From Muriiphilus sp048268845 (GTDB taxonomy: Bacteria; Pseudomonadota; Alphaproteobacteria; Rhodobacterales; Rhodobacteraceae), in the NCBI GenBank assembly GCA_048268845.1, contig JBLWUQ010000012.1, positions 1-64,000 of the forward strand: 64,000 nt of DNA. Reading direction: 5' to 3'. Every line of letters starts with the position of its first letter. The first letter of the stretch is position 1. The notes below the pieces were generated by a model that was not told where the DNA came from, did no database searches, and saw nothing but the letters and a program-made list of their open reading frames with translations. Below, piece by piece: positions 52,313-60,350 of this stretch. The position numbers and the translations under genes were made by a program.

Positions 52313-53800
52313 ATGTTCGAGAGCCTCTCAGATCGCCTGTCGGGTGTCTTCGACCGGCTGACCAAGCAGGGCGCGCTGTCCGAGGATGACGTCAAGACGG
52401 CGCTGCGCGAGGTCCGTGTGGCGCTGCTTGAGGCCGATGTCTCGCTTCCCGTCGCACGCGATTTCGTCAAGAAGGTGCAGGACAAGGCCACCGGCCAGGC
52501 GGTCACCAAATCGGTCACGCCGGGCCAGCAGGTCGTCAAGATCGTGCATGATGAACTGATCGCGGTTCTGACCGGCGCGGAAGACCCCGGCAAGCTCAAG
52601 ATCGACAATCCGCCTGCCCCGATCCTCATGGTCGGGCTTCAGGGCGGCGGCAAGACCACCACCACGGCGAAACTCGCCAAACGGCTGAAAGAGCGCGACG
52701 GCAAGCGCGTGCTGATGGCCTCGCTCGACATCTACCGCCCGGCGGCGATGCAGCAGCTTGCGATTCTGGGCACCCAGATCGGCGTCGACACCCTGCCGAT
52801 CGTCGTGGGGCAAAAGCCCGTCGACATTGCCAAGCGGGCGAAACAGCAGGCGACGCTGGGCGGCTATGACGTCTACATGCTCGACACCGCCGGGCGGCTG
52901 CATATCGACGAAACGCTGATGACCGAGGTCGAGCAGGTCTCGGCCGCCGTCAATCCGCGCGAGACCCTGCTGGTGGTCGACGGGCTGACCGGCCAGGTCG
53001 CGGTCGAGGTGGCGCAGGAATTTGACGACAAGATCGGCATCTCCGGCGTCGTGCTGACCCGGATGGACGGCGACGGGCGCGGTGGTGCTGCGCTGTCGAT
53101 GCGCGCTGTCACCGGCAAGCCGATCCGGTTCGTCGGCGTCGGCGAGAAGATGGACGCGCTCGAAACCTTCGAGCCCGAGCGCATTGCCGGGCGCATCCTC
53201 GGCATGGGCGACATCGTGGCGCTGGTCGAGAAGGCGCAGCAGACCATCGAGGCCGAACAGGCCGAACGGATGATGCGCCGCTTCCAGAAGGGTCAGTTCA
53301 ACATGAACGACCTGAAAAGCCAGCTTGAGCAGATGCAGAAGATGGGCGGCATGGAAAGCGTCATGGGGATGCTGCCGGGCATGGGCAAGATGGCCAAGCA
53401 GGTGCAGGACGCGGGCTTTGACGATACCGTCATCACCCGCCAGATCGCGCTGATCCAGTCGATGACCAAACGCGAACGCGCCAATCCGCAGCTCTTGCAG
53501 GCCAGCCGCAAGAAACGCATCGCCAAGGGGGCCGGACAGGATGTGTCCGACCTCAACAAGCTTCTGAAGATGCAGCGCCAGATGGGCGACATGATGAAGA
53601 AGATGGGCAAGATGGGCAAAGGCGGCATGCTCAAGCAGGCCATGAAAGGCATGATGGGCAAGGGCGGAATGCCCGACATGAACGACCCCAAGGCGATGGA
53701 AGAGGCGGCGAAGATGCTGGGCGCCAAGGGCGGGATGCCCGGACTTGGCGGCGGCATGGGTCTGCCCCCGGGCCTGTCGGGTTTTGGAAAGAAGAAGTAG
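52313..53800 (+). CDS. ffh: Signal recognition particle protein Ffh
   Basis: The 495-residue SRP54 GTPase that binds signal peptides on ribosomes and, with FtsY, delivers them to the membrane. N domain residues 1-90. G domain about 95-295 with GLQGGGKTTTTAKLA (P-loop), DTAGR and TRMDGDGRGG. M domain about 320-495, Met-rich, with a Gly/Met tail (GKGGMLKQAMKGMMGKGGMP). The ATG at 52313 follows AAAGGAG; in-frame codons upstream are non-coding. The GNAT gene overlaps its stop by one base. Confidence 0.97.
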   Translation: MFESLSDRLSGVFDRLTKQGALSEDDVKTALREVRVALLEADVSLPVARDFVKKVQDKATGQAVTKSVTPGQQVVKIVHDELIAVLTGAEDPGKLKIDNPPAPILMVGLQGGGKTTTTAKLAKRLKERDGKRVLMASLDIYRPAAMQQLAILGTQIGVDTLPIVVGQKPVDIAKRAKQQATLGGYDVYMLDTAGRLHIDETLMTEVEQVSAAVNPRETLLVVDGLTGQVAVEVAQEFDDKIGISGVVLTRMDGDGRGGAALSMRAVTGKPIRFVGVGEKMDALETFEPERIAGRILGMGDIVALVEKAQQTIEAEQAERMMRRFQKGQFNMNDLKSQLEQMQKMGGMESVMGMLPGMGKMAKQVQDAGFDDTVITRQIALIQSMTKRERANPQLLQASRKKRIAKGAGQDVSDLNKLLKMQRQMGDMMKKMGKMGKGGMLKQAMKGMMGKGGMPDMNDPKAMEEAAKMLGAKGGMPGLGGGMGLPPGLSGFGKKK

Positions 53801-54408
53801 TGCCCGCTTCCGCCACATATCCCCACGAAGCCGCGCCGCACGGCACCTCGGCCGCACTCGCCGCCAGCCTGCGCGCGCTGCTGCCCCGGATCGAGACCGC
53901 ACGCCTGATCCTGCGCGCGCCCGAAATCACCGATTTTCCGGTGTTCGACGCGATCTTCGAAAGCCCGCGCGCGGCCTTCATGGGCGGCCCGTTCGACCGC
54001 TCCGGCGCCTGGGACGAGTTCACCGAATGTGTCTCGGGCTGGCTGCTGCGCGGCCACGGCGCATGGGCGATCACCCGCAAGGATAGTGGCGAAACCATCG
54101 GCTTCACCCTCATCCACATGGAATACGGCGACCGTGAACCGGAGTTGGGCTGGTATCTGTCCGAGGGTGCCGAGGGTCAGGGTTTCGCCTTCGAGGCAGC
54201 ATCGGCCGCGCGCACCCATGCGCTCGACACCCTCGTCCTGCCCGCGCTGGTCAGCTATATCGACCCGCCCAACCGCCGCTCGATCCGGCTGGCCGAGAAA
54301 CTCGGCGCATGGCGTGACGATGTTGCGGCGGCCGACTTCGACGACGACGTGCTGGTCTACCGCCACGCCCCTGCCGCCGACGATGGCGGGATGGAGGCCT
54401 ATTCATGA
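53800..54408 (+). CDS. GNAT-family acetyltransferase (RimJ/RimL type), first of three
   Basis: A 202-residue N-acetyltransferase of the Acetyltransf_3 group. The start ETARLILRAPEITDFPVFDA is characteristic, and LSEGAEGQGFAFEAA is the acetyl-CoA-binding motif A region. The GTG start shares one base with the ffh stop (TAGTG), so translation is coupled. It is about 30 residues longer at the N terminus than its two neighbours. The substrate is unknown; ribosomal-protein or small-molecule amines are possible. Confidence 0.87.
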   Translation: MPASATYPHEAAPHGTSAALAASLRALLPRIETARLILRAPEITDFPVFDAIFESPRAAFMGGPFDRSGAWDEFTECVSGWLLRGHGAWAITRKDSGETIGFTLIHMEYGDREPELGWYLSEGAEGQGFAFEAASAARTHALDTLVLPALVSYIDPPNRRSIRLAEKLGAWRDDVAAADFDDDVLVYRHAPAADDGGMEAYS

Positions 54409-54935
54409 GCCTGACCCTCGACATCCCCACCCTGACCACCGAGCGGCTGATCCTGCGCGTCCCCGAAGCGCGCGATTTCGACGCCGTCGCGCAGTTCTAC
54501 TCCGAGCCGCGCAGCGAAGGCTTCGGCGGCGTCATTTCGCGCGATCAGAGCTGGCGCTGGTTCGCCTCCAACATCGGCCATTTTGCCCTGCGCGGCTATG
54601 GGTTCTGGATGGTCGAAACCAAGGCGGGCGAGCCGATCGGCATGGTCGGCCTCTGGTATCCCGAAGGCTGGCCCGAGCCGGAAATCGGCTGGTTCGTGCA
54701 TACCACGACGCTTGAGGGCAAGGGCTATGCCCGCGAGGCCGCCGAAGCCATGCGCGCCCATGCCTACGGGCCGCTCGGCTTCACCACGCTGATTTCGCTG
54801 ATCGTCGAGGGCAACGACCGTTCCGCCAACCTCGCGACCCGGCTTGGCGCGTGGTATGAGGCTGACTGGACCTCACCGACCGGCCACGTCACCCGGATTT
54901 TCCGCCACCCCGCGCCCGGCGAGGTGCCGACGTGA
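54405..54935 (+). CDS. GNAT-family acetyltransferase (RimJ/RimL type), second of three
   Basis: A 176-residue paralogue of the genes on both sides: TTERLILRVPEARDFDAVAQ at the start, HTTTLEGKGYAREAAEAMRA for acetyl-CoA binding, and GNDRSANLATRLGAWYEA near the end. It overlaps the previous gene by ATGA and the next by GTGA. The three copies differ in many positions, which argues for old duplication and distinct substrates. Confidence 0.87.
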   Translation: MSLTLDIPTLTTERLILRVPEARDFDAVAQFYSEPRSEGFGGVISRDQSWRWFASNIGHFALRGYGFWMVETKAGEPIGMVGLWYPEGWPEPEIGWFVHTTTLEGKGYAREAAEAMRAHAYGPLGFTTLISLIVEGNDRSANLATRLGAWYEADWTSPTGHVTRIFRHPAPGEVPT

Positions 54936-55474
54936 CCGCGCTGGCCCCGACCACGTTCGAAATCCCGACGCTTGAAACCGCGCGGCTGATCCTGCGCGCG
55001 CCCAAGCCCTGCGACTTCGAGGATGAGGCCGCGTTCTTTCAGACCGAGCGTTCGCATTTCATCGGCGGCCCGCTGCCGCGCGATCAGGTCTGGCGCGTCT
55101 TGGCCGGGTTTCTCGGCCACTGGGCGCTGCGCGGTTTCGGCTTCTGGGCGCTCGAGGACAAGCAGACCGGGCACTACATGGGCCGCATCGGGCTCTGGTA
55201 TCCCGATGGCTGGCCGGAGCCGGAACTTGGCTGGACGCTGATGGACAACGCCGAGGGCAAGGGGCTGGCGTTCGAGGCGACCAAGGCCGCGCGCCGCCAC
55301 GCCTATGCCAAGCTGGGCTGGATCACCGCGATCTCGCTGATACTGCCGGACAACGCCCGCTCGGTCGCGCTTGCCACCCGATTGGGTGCGACTCGCGAGT
55401 CGAGCTTCGAGCACCCCAGGCTCGGCACCTGCGAAATCTGGCGCCATCCCTCGCCCGACGAGGTGGCCGGATGA
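54932..55474 (+). CDS. GNAT-family acetyltransferase (RimJ/RimL type), third of three
   Basis: A 180-residue paralogue: ETARLILRAPKPCDFEDEAA at the N terminus, MDNAEGKGLAFEATKAARRH as the acetyl-CoA site and DNARSVALATRLGATRES near the end. The GTG start overlaps the previous stop (GTGA), and its own stop overlaps the chorismate mutase start (ATGA). The tight packing suggests one transcript from ffh through chorismate mutase. Confidence 0.87.
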   Translation: MTALAPTTFEIPTLETARLILRAPKPCDFEDEAAFFQTERSHFIGGPLPRDQVWRVLAGFLGHWALRGFGFWALEDKQTGHYMGRIGLWYPDGWPEPELGWTLMDNAEGKGLAFEATKAARRHAYAKLGWITAISLILPDNARSVALATRLGATRESSFEHPRLGTCEIWRHPSPDEVAG

Positions 55475-55800
55475 CCAAGCGCAATGAGGCAGACATGACC
55501 GATGACGCAGCCCGCGCCGCCGCGCTCCTGAAAGATCACCGCGCCTCGATCGACCGTCTCGACGCGATCCTCGTCTACACGCTGGGCGAGCGGTTCAAGC
55601 ACACCCAGGCGGTGGGCCGGCTCAAGGCCGAACACGACCTTCCCGCATCCGATCCGGCCCGCGAGGCGGCCCAGATCGAGCGGCTCGAAGACCTGGCGAA
55701 ACGGGCCGATCTCGACCCGGAATTCGCCAAGGCTTTTCTGAATTTCATCATTCGGGAAGTCATTCACCACCACGAAAGATACCAGGATGAAGGGGCCTAA
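55471..55800 (+). CDS. Chorismate mutase, AroQ class
   Basis: A 109-residue all-helical chorismate mutase, which makes prephenate for Phe/Tyr synthesis. The AroQ pattern is clear: RASIDRLDAILVYTLGERF (Arg and Asp of helix 1), KHTQAVGRLKAEHDLP (Lys-containing helix) and FLNFIIREVIHHHERYQ (C-terminal helix). It overlaps the third GNAT gene by four bases. A second in-frame ATG at codon 9 is possible. Placement between ffh and rpsP is usual in Rhodobacterales. Confidence 0.9.
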   Translation: MTKRNEADMTDDAARAAALLKDHRASIDRLDAILVYTLGERFKHTQAVGRLKAEHDLPASDPAREAAQIERLEDLAKRADLDPEFAKAFLNFIIREVIHHHERYQDEGA

Positions 55801-55835
55801 GCCCTTCTATTAGCTAGCAAACAGGAGAAAACACC

Positions 55836-56246
55836 ATGGCTATGAAAATCCGTCTCGCCCGCAGCGGCTCAAAGAAGCGCCCGTTCTACCGCATCGTCGC
55901 CGCCGATTCGCGCATGCCCCGCGACGGCCGCTTCATCGAGAAGCTGGGCACCTACAACCCGCTGCTGCCGAAGGACTCGGAAGAGCGCGTGAAAATGGAC
56001 CTCGACGCGGTCAAGGCCTGGCTCGCCAAGGGCGCCCAGCCGACCGACCGCGTGGCCCGGATGCTCGAAGCCGCCGGTGTGCTCGAGAAGAAAGAGCGCG
56101 CCAACCTCAAGAAGGGCGAGCCCGGCAAGAAGGCGCAGGAACGCGCCGCCGAGAAGGCCGAGAAAGAGGCCGCCGCCAACGCCCCGGTCGAAGAGCCTGC
56201 CGAGGAGCCCGTCGAGGCGCCCGCCGCCGAGGAAACCGCTGAGTAA
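55836..56246 (+). CDS. rpsP: 30S ribosomal protein S16
   Basis: A 136-residue S16. The core (residues 1-80) has MAMKIRLARSGSKKRPFYRI and GRFIEKLGTYNPL. The rest is an Ala/Glu/Lys/Pro-rich tail of about 55 residues, which is longer than the typical 80-90-residue protein but common in alphaproteobacteria. AGGAG lies nine bases ahead of the ATG. It heads the rpsP-rimM-trmD ribosome-biogenesis group. Confidence 0.97.
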   Translation: MAMKIRLARSGSKKRPFYRIVAADSRMPRDGRFIEKLGTYNPLLPKDSEERVKMDLDAVKAWLAKGAQPTDRVARMLEAAGVLEKKERANLKKGEPGKKAQERAAEKAEKEAAANAPVEEPAEEPVEAPAAEETAE

Positions 56247-56318
56247 TCAGCGGCTTCGGGTCGGTTGTCAGGGCGCGGGGCCAATCGGTTCCGCGCCCGT
56301 TTGCATCAGGAGGTCGCG

Positions 56319-56831
56319 ATGAGTGATGCCCGCATCTGTGTCGGCGCCTTTGCCGGTGCCTTCGGTGTTCATGGCGAGGTGCGGCTGAAAAGCTTCTGCG
56401 CCGACCCCGAGGCGATCGCCACCTATGGCCCGCTCTGGACCGAGGCGGGCGAGCGCTCGTTCACCCTTGCCATCTCGCGCCCGATCACCAGCGGTTTCGC
56501 CGCGCAGGTTTCGGGGGTTCGCACCAAGGAAGAGGCCGAAACGCTGAAGGGCACAAGGCTGTTCGCGGATCGTGACGCCCTGCCCTCGCTGCCGGATGAC
56601 GAGTATTACCACGCCGATCTGATCGGGCTGTCGGTGTTCGACACGGGCGGCAAGATGCTGGGAACCGTGGTCGCGGTGCACAACCACGGTGCGGGCGACA
56701 TCCTCGAAATCACCGGCCCCGGCATCGAGACGCCGGTGCTGCTGCCCTTCACGCTGACCGCCGTGCCGACCGTCGATCTTGCGAGCGGACGCATCGTCAC
56801 CGACCCGCCGGAGGGAGTGTTCGGGGAATGA
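56319..56831 (+). CDS. rimM: Ribosome maturation factor RimM
   Basis: A 170-residue 16S-processing factor that binds S19 during 30S assembly. N-terminal beta-barrel: CVGAFAGAFGVHGEVRLKSF. C-terminal PRC-barrel: YYHADLIGLSVFDTGGKMLG, then LLPFTLTAVPTVDLASGRIV. The ATG at 56319 has AGGAGG eight bases upstream, so the longer in-frame extension is rejected. The stop overlaps the next gene by four bases. Confidence 0.95.
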   Translation: MSDARICVGAFAGAFGVHGEVRLKSFCADPEAIATYGPLWTEAGERSFTLAISRPITSGFAAQVSGVRTKEEAETLKGTRLFADRDALPSLPDDEYYHADLIGLSVFDTGGKMLGTVVAVHNHGAGDILEITGPGIETPVLLPFTLTAVPTVDLASGRIVTDPPEGVFGE

Positions 56832-57622
56832 CCCGGCGCGTGCTCGTCCACTTCGGCCTGCACAAGACCGGCACATCGACCGCCGAACGCACCTTGCTCG
56901 ACAACCAGACCCGCCTCGCCCCGTTCGCCGAGATCGTGGGGCGCAAGAGCTGGCCCGAGGTCAGCAACGCCGCCAAACGCTACAGCAAAGCCCCGGCACC
57001 CGACGCGCTTGACGTTTTTGGCGCAGCGCTTGCGGCGCGGCTGGCGGGCTTGCCCACGACCGGCCCGGCGCTCTGCATCTCGAACGTCGATCTGTCCGGG
57101 CACATTCCGGGGCTCGGCAAGGTGCGTGACTACGGCGCGCTGCCCGCGCTGATCGGCGAGGTCCGCCGCCGGATTGGCGCGGCGTTCGACAAACCCGACC
57201 TGACGTTTCTGGTCTCGACACGCGAGCCGCAGGGCTGGCTGGCCAGCCTCTACTGGCAGAACCTCAAGGTCACCCGCCTGGGTCTTGAGCGCGACGCGTT
57301 CGTGACCCGCCTCGCCCCGGTGGCCGAGACCGGCCCCTTGCTCGCCGCCATCGAGGCCGAGCTTGGCGGCCACAACCTGATCCGCGCGCCGCTGGAGGAG
57401 AGCCGCAGCCACAGGCTCGGCCCGGCTTGGCCGACCCTGCGCGCGCTGGACATCCCCGAGGACGTGCGTGCCGCCCTCATCCCGCATCGCCGCCTCAAGG
57501 TCACGCCGGACGACGCGACCGTCGCGGCGGTGCTGGAATTGAACCGCGCAGCGCTCGACGATGACGATTGCGCCGACGCCAAGGCCATGCTGATCGCGAT
57601 GACCGGACTGGCCGAGGACTGA
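56828..57622 (+). CDS. Sulfotransferase-like protein
   Basis: A 264-residue protein with an N-terminal PAPS-binding-type loop (VLVHFGLHKTGTSTAERTLL) as in the sulfotransferase/sulfotransferase-like families. A later LTFLVSTREPQGWLASLYWQ matches the 3'-phosphate-site strand. It would transfer a sulfo group from PAPS, but the acceptor is unknown and the second half is not typical, so a related non-catalytic role is possible. The ATG overlaps the rimM stop (ATGA). It interrupts the usual rimM-trmD adjacency. Confidence 0.75.
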   Translation: MTRRVLVHFGLHKTGTSTAERTLLDNQTRLAPFAEIVGRKSWPEVSNAAKRYSKAPAPDALDVFGAALAARLAGLPTTGPALCISNVDLSGHIPGLGKVRDYGALPALIGEVRRRIGAAFDKPDLTFLVSTREPQGWLASLYWQNLKVTRLGLERDAFVTRLAPVAETGPLLAAIEAELGGHNLIRAPLEESRSHRLGPAWPTLRALDIPEDVRAALIPHRRLKVTPDDATVAAVLELNRAALDDDDCADAKAMLIAMTGLAED

Positions 57623-57692
57623 TTTTCCGGTGGCATTGCCCGCCGGTTTCGCCTTTTCTGGGCAAGACGCGCGCACCGGGGGAGGCGAGCCC

Positions 57693-58589
57693 ATGATCAG
57701 CCGATACAGCCGAACCGGGCTTTTGCTTCTGAGCGGCGCGCTCTACGGCGGCGTGGTGCTGGCGGGGCTGGCCGGGCATCCGTTCCGGGTGCTGCCGGTC
57801 TACGCCGCGCTGTTCCTGCTCTATATCGCCGCGACGCGCAAACCCGACATGGCGACCGGCGCGGGCTGGGCCGGGCTTGCGATCTTGGCGCTGGTGCAGG
57901 TCGGCCTGGTGGCGCTGTGCTATGGCATCGGGATGCTGGCGGCACAGGTGGTCGGCATCGTGGCACTGCCGGTCTGGCTGCCGCTGGCGATCACCGCAGC
58001 GGCGGCGGGCTATGGCGCCTGGGCGTTTCGCGATGCGGCCGAGATGGAGGTGTTTCTCGACTCCGCCCTGAAGGAGCTCGCGGTGATGGGTGCCGACCAA
58101 CCGGCACCGGGGGCCGATCCCTGGCCCGACCCTGACCCGAAGGCGACCGCCGCGCTGGATCGCGCGCTGGAGGCTCTGCGCGCGGTCGAGCGCATCAATG
58201 TCGGGCCTGTCGACCCCATCGTGCAGCGGCTGGAGGCCGAGGTGAAGGCCACGGCGTTCGATCCCTTCTATGACGCGGCGGGCGGCGACGGCGAAGCGGG
58301 TTCGGTGATCGACTTCGCGCTGTTGCGCTACGTCGCCAGTCCGGCGATCCAGAACGAACTGATCACGCGGGGCGAGGCCGGGCTTGCCCCCACGCTGCTC
58401 TTGAACGCGCCGCATCCCTCGGTCCGGAACGAGGCCCGCGCCCGTGTCATGGACCTTGTCGACGCCCAAGCGCCGCGCAATCAATTGCCGGACCCTGACT
58501 GGCTGGCCGAGCTTGACGCCACCTTCCCCGGCGAGGGCTACGGCGAGCTGATCGCGCTGTGCGCAACCGTGCCGGATGCGGCCCATTGA
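57693..58589 (+). CDS. Membrane protein of unknown function
   Basis: A 298-residue product with three to four hydrophobic segments near the N terminus (about residues 8-28, 33-50, 62-84 and 87-108) and a soluble C-terminal region of about 180 residues that is helical and acidic. The ATG at 57693 follows GGGGGAGG; the in-frame start upstream at 57630 overlaps the leader. I do not recognise a family. It lies between the sulfotransferase-like gene and trmD, probably in the same transcript. Confidence 0.72.
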   Translation: MISRYSRTGLLLLSGALYGGVVLAGLAGHPFRVLPVYAALFLLYIAATRKPDMATGAGWAGLAILALVQVGLVALCYGIGMLAAQVVGIVALPVWLPLAITAAAAGYGAWAFRDAAEMEVFLDSALKELAVMGADQPAPGADPWPDPDPKATAALDRALEALRAVERINVGPVDPIVQRLEAEVKATAFDPFYDAAGGDGEAGSVIDFALLRYVASPAIQNELITRGEAGLAPTLLLNAPHPSVRNEARARVMDLVDAQAPRNQLPDPDWLAELDATFPGEGYGELIALCATVPDAAH

Positions 58590-58632
58590 GAAACCCGTTC
58601 TCTTGCGCCGAGCGCCATAGTAGGACAGCGCC

Positions 58633-59460
58633 ATGAGTGACAAACCCAAATCCCACGGCCGCCTGAAGGTCACCCCGACGCTCACGCCGCGCGAGGTGAT
58701 GGCCGGACGCCCGGAGCTTGCCGATGCCTGGGTCGCCAAGGTCATCACGCTGGTCCCCAGTGCCTTTCCCGGCGTGCTGGGCGAAAGCCTGACCGGCAAG
58801 GCGCTGGAGGAAGGGCGCTGGCGGCTTGACGTCACCGACCTGCGCGACTTCGGCGATGGCAGGCACAGGAACGTCGACGACACCCCGGCCGGGGGCGGTG
58901 CCGGCATGGTGCTGCGCGCCGACGTGCTGGCGGCGGCGCTTGACCATGTGCAGGGTGAGGTCACGGCGGACCGGGGCCGCTGGCCGCTGATTTACCTCTC
59001 GCCACGCGGCGCGCGCTTCGATCAGGCGATGGCGGCGCGGCTCGCCGACTGCGAGGGCGTCACGCTGCTCTGCGGTCGGTTCGAGGGCGTCGACGAGCGG
59101 GTGCTTGAGGAATACGGCGTCGAAGAAGTCTCGCTGGGCGATTTCGTGATGACCGGCGGCGAGATCGCGGCGATGGCGGTGATCGACGCCGCGGTGCGCC
59201 TGCGCCCCGGCGTGCTGGGCAACCTGGCCTCGACCGAGGACGAGAGCTTTCAGCACGGGTTGCTGGAGCATCCGCACTACACCCGCCCGACCGAATGGCG
59301 CGGGCGCAAGATCCCCCATGTGCTGCTGTCAGGCCATCATGGCGAGATCGAAAAGTGGCGCCGCGAACAGGCCGAGAAGATCACCCGCGAGCGGCGGCCG
59401 GATCTGTGGGCGACGCATGCGGAGAACACCGACCCGAAAAGCAAACGGGGCGGCCGATAA
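58633..59460 (+). CDS. trmD: tRNA (guanine-37-N1)-methyltransferase TrmD
   Basis: The 275-residue SPOUT methyltransferase that makes m1G37 to prevent frameshifting. The knot motifs are clear: DDTPAGGGAGMVLRADVL, CGRFEGVDERVLEEY, VSLGDFVMTGGEIA, and the C-terminal GLLEHPHYTRPTEWRGRKIP. The N terminus has about 35 extra residues relative to the E. coli enzyme, ahead of AKVITLVPSAFPGVLG. The last codons and stop lie inside a terminator hairpin (59447-59470). rplS, its usual neighbour, does not follow; an outer-membrane gene array does. Confidence 0.97.
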   Translation: MSDKPKSHGRLKVTPTLTPREVMAGRPELADAWVAKVITLVPSAFPGVLGESLTGKALEEGRWRLDVTDLRDFGDGRHRNVDDTPAGGGAGMVLRADVLAAALDHVQGEVTADRGRWPLIYLSPRGARFDQAMAARLADCEGVTLLCGRFEGVDERVLEEYGVEEVSLGDFVMTGGEIAAMAVIDAAVRLRPGVLGNLASTEDESFQHGLLEHPHYTRPTEWRGRKIPHVLLSGHHGEIEKWRREQAEKITRERRPDLWATHAENTDPKSKRGGR

Positions 59461-59470
59461 AGGCCGCCCC
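59447..59470. terminator. Bidirectional terminator overlapping the trmD stop
   Basis: Perfect 9-base arms GGGGCGGCC (59447-59455) and GGCCGCCCC (59462-59470) with a GATAAA loop that holds the trmD stop codon. It lies between two convergent genes (trmD, and the first outer-membrane gene ending at 59494). The same hairpin recurs after every gene of the array. Confidence 0.8.
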
Positions 59471-59493
59471 GCATGGATCGAGATGGCGTCAGA

Positions 59494-60078
59494 TCAGAAC
59501 TTGAAACCGGCGCGCAGCTGGAAGGTGTGGAACTGGTCTTGCCAGGTAGCCGGAGTGACCTGTGAGTCGGTGATGTCGTGGTAGACATACTCGGCGCCGA
59601 CGAACATGGTGTCCGTCACCAGGTAGTCAACGCCCGCGCCCACGTTCCAGCCGTTGCCCGCGTCGCCGAAGTTATAGGTCGCCATGCTGTAGCCACCCGA
59701 GGCATAGATCAGGGCGCGGCCAACTTCGACACCGGCACGGATCTTGGCGTCGAACACGGTCCCGCGATCCCCGCCACCCATGTTGAAGACTGTTCCGGCA
59801 AGTTCGCCACCGATCATGAAACCGCCATCCATCACGTAGTTGTAGCCGGCAAAGCCACCGTAGGTCAGGCCACTGAACGGCGAAACGGGAGCGGGAAGGG
59901 TCTCGCCCGTGTTCCAGCCAAACGTGCCACCGGCATAGAAGCCGTCCCAGTGCGAGGCCGCAGGGGCGGGGGCGGCCACGATGACCGGATCAGCGACCGG
60001 CACCACAAGCGATCCGGCGGATGCAGCGGTTGCAGCAAAGGCGGCAACCACGGATGCAATGATCGTATTCGTTTTCAT
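59494..60078 (-). CDS. Outer-membrane beta-barrel protein, array copy 1
   Basis: A 194-residue opacity/Omp25-like protein. Sec signal peptide (MKTNTIIASVVAAFAATAASA), a linker, then an eight-stranded barrel: HWDGFYAGGTFGWNTG, YGGFAGYNYVMDGGFMIGGE, VFDAKIRAGVEVGRALIYAS and the terminal FQLRAGFKF ending in Phe, the BAM recognition signature. It would insert in the outer membrane, with loops outside. AGGAGAG lies ahead of the ATG. It is the shortest and most divergent copy and is next to trmD. Confidence 0.9.
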   Translation of the reverse strand: MKTNTIIASVVAAFAATAASAGSLVVPVADPVIVAAPAPAASHWDGFYAGGTFGWNTGETLPAPVSPFSGLTYGGFAGYNYVMDGGFMIGGELAGTVFNMGGGDRGTVFDAKIRAGVEVGRALIYASGGYSMATYNFGDAGNGWNVGAGVDYLVTDTMFVGAEYVYHDITDSQVTPATWQDQFHTFQLRAGFKF

Positions 60079-60161
60079 GATGCTCTCCTGGAACAAAATC
60101 TGATCATACAGCTAGTTCTTCGGCATCGCACAGCCAATCCCCACCCTGGTTGCCTGGCAAA

Positions 60162-60191
60162 GCAAAAGCGAATGTGGGCCTCTTTTGCAAC
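60162..60191 (-). promoter_or_regulatory. Conserved box upstream of array copy 1
   Basis: A 30-base block, 83 bases from the start codon, that reads GTTGCAAAAG at its 5' end, CACATTC in the centre and TTTTGC at its 3' end on the minus strand. The block recurs at the same distance (81-83 bases) before copies 2-5. TTGCAA could be a -35 box; half of the block is also an inverted repeat (GCAAAAG/CTTTTGC). Confidence 0.55.
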
Positions 60192-60247
60192 ATCGTCGGC
60201 GCGTTCATCGCCTGGGGACGTCCGCGGCATTTGGCGCGCTCGATGAA

Positions 60248-60317
60248 GCGGCGGCCGGATCTGTGGGCGGCGCATGCGGAAAGCACCGACCCGAAAAGCA
60301 AACGGGGCGGCCGATAA
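60248..60317 (+). pseudogene. trmD 3'-end relic 1
   Basis: This closely matches the last 23 codons of trmD, including an open frame RRPDLWAAHAESTDPKSKRG and the stop. It has no start and no upstream trmD sequence, so it cannot be a gene. It is a duplication footprint. Confidence 0.85.
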
Positions 60318-60327
60318 AGGCCGCCCC
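60304..60327. terminator. Array terminator after copy 2
   Basis: Identical arms and GATAAA loop to the trmD terminator. It lies just 3' of the minus-strand gene that ends at 60351. Confidence 0.75.
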
Positions 60328-60350
60328 GCATGGATCGAGATAGCGTCAGA

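Noticed and set aside
60248..60317. Small peptide gene in the spacer (open frame matching the trmD tail)
   Set aside because: It has no start codon with a ribosome site and is recurrent in all spacers with decay. Treated as a duplication relic.
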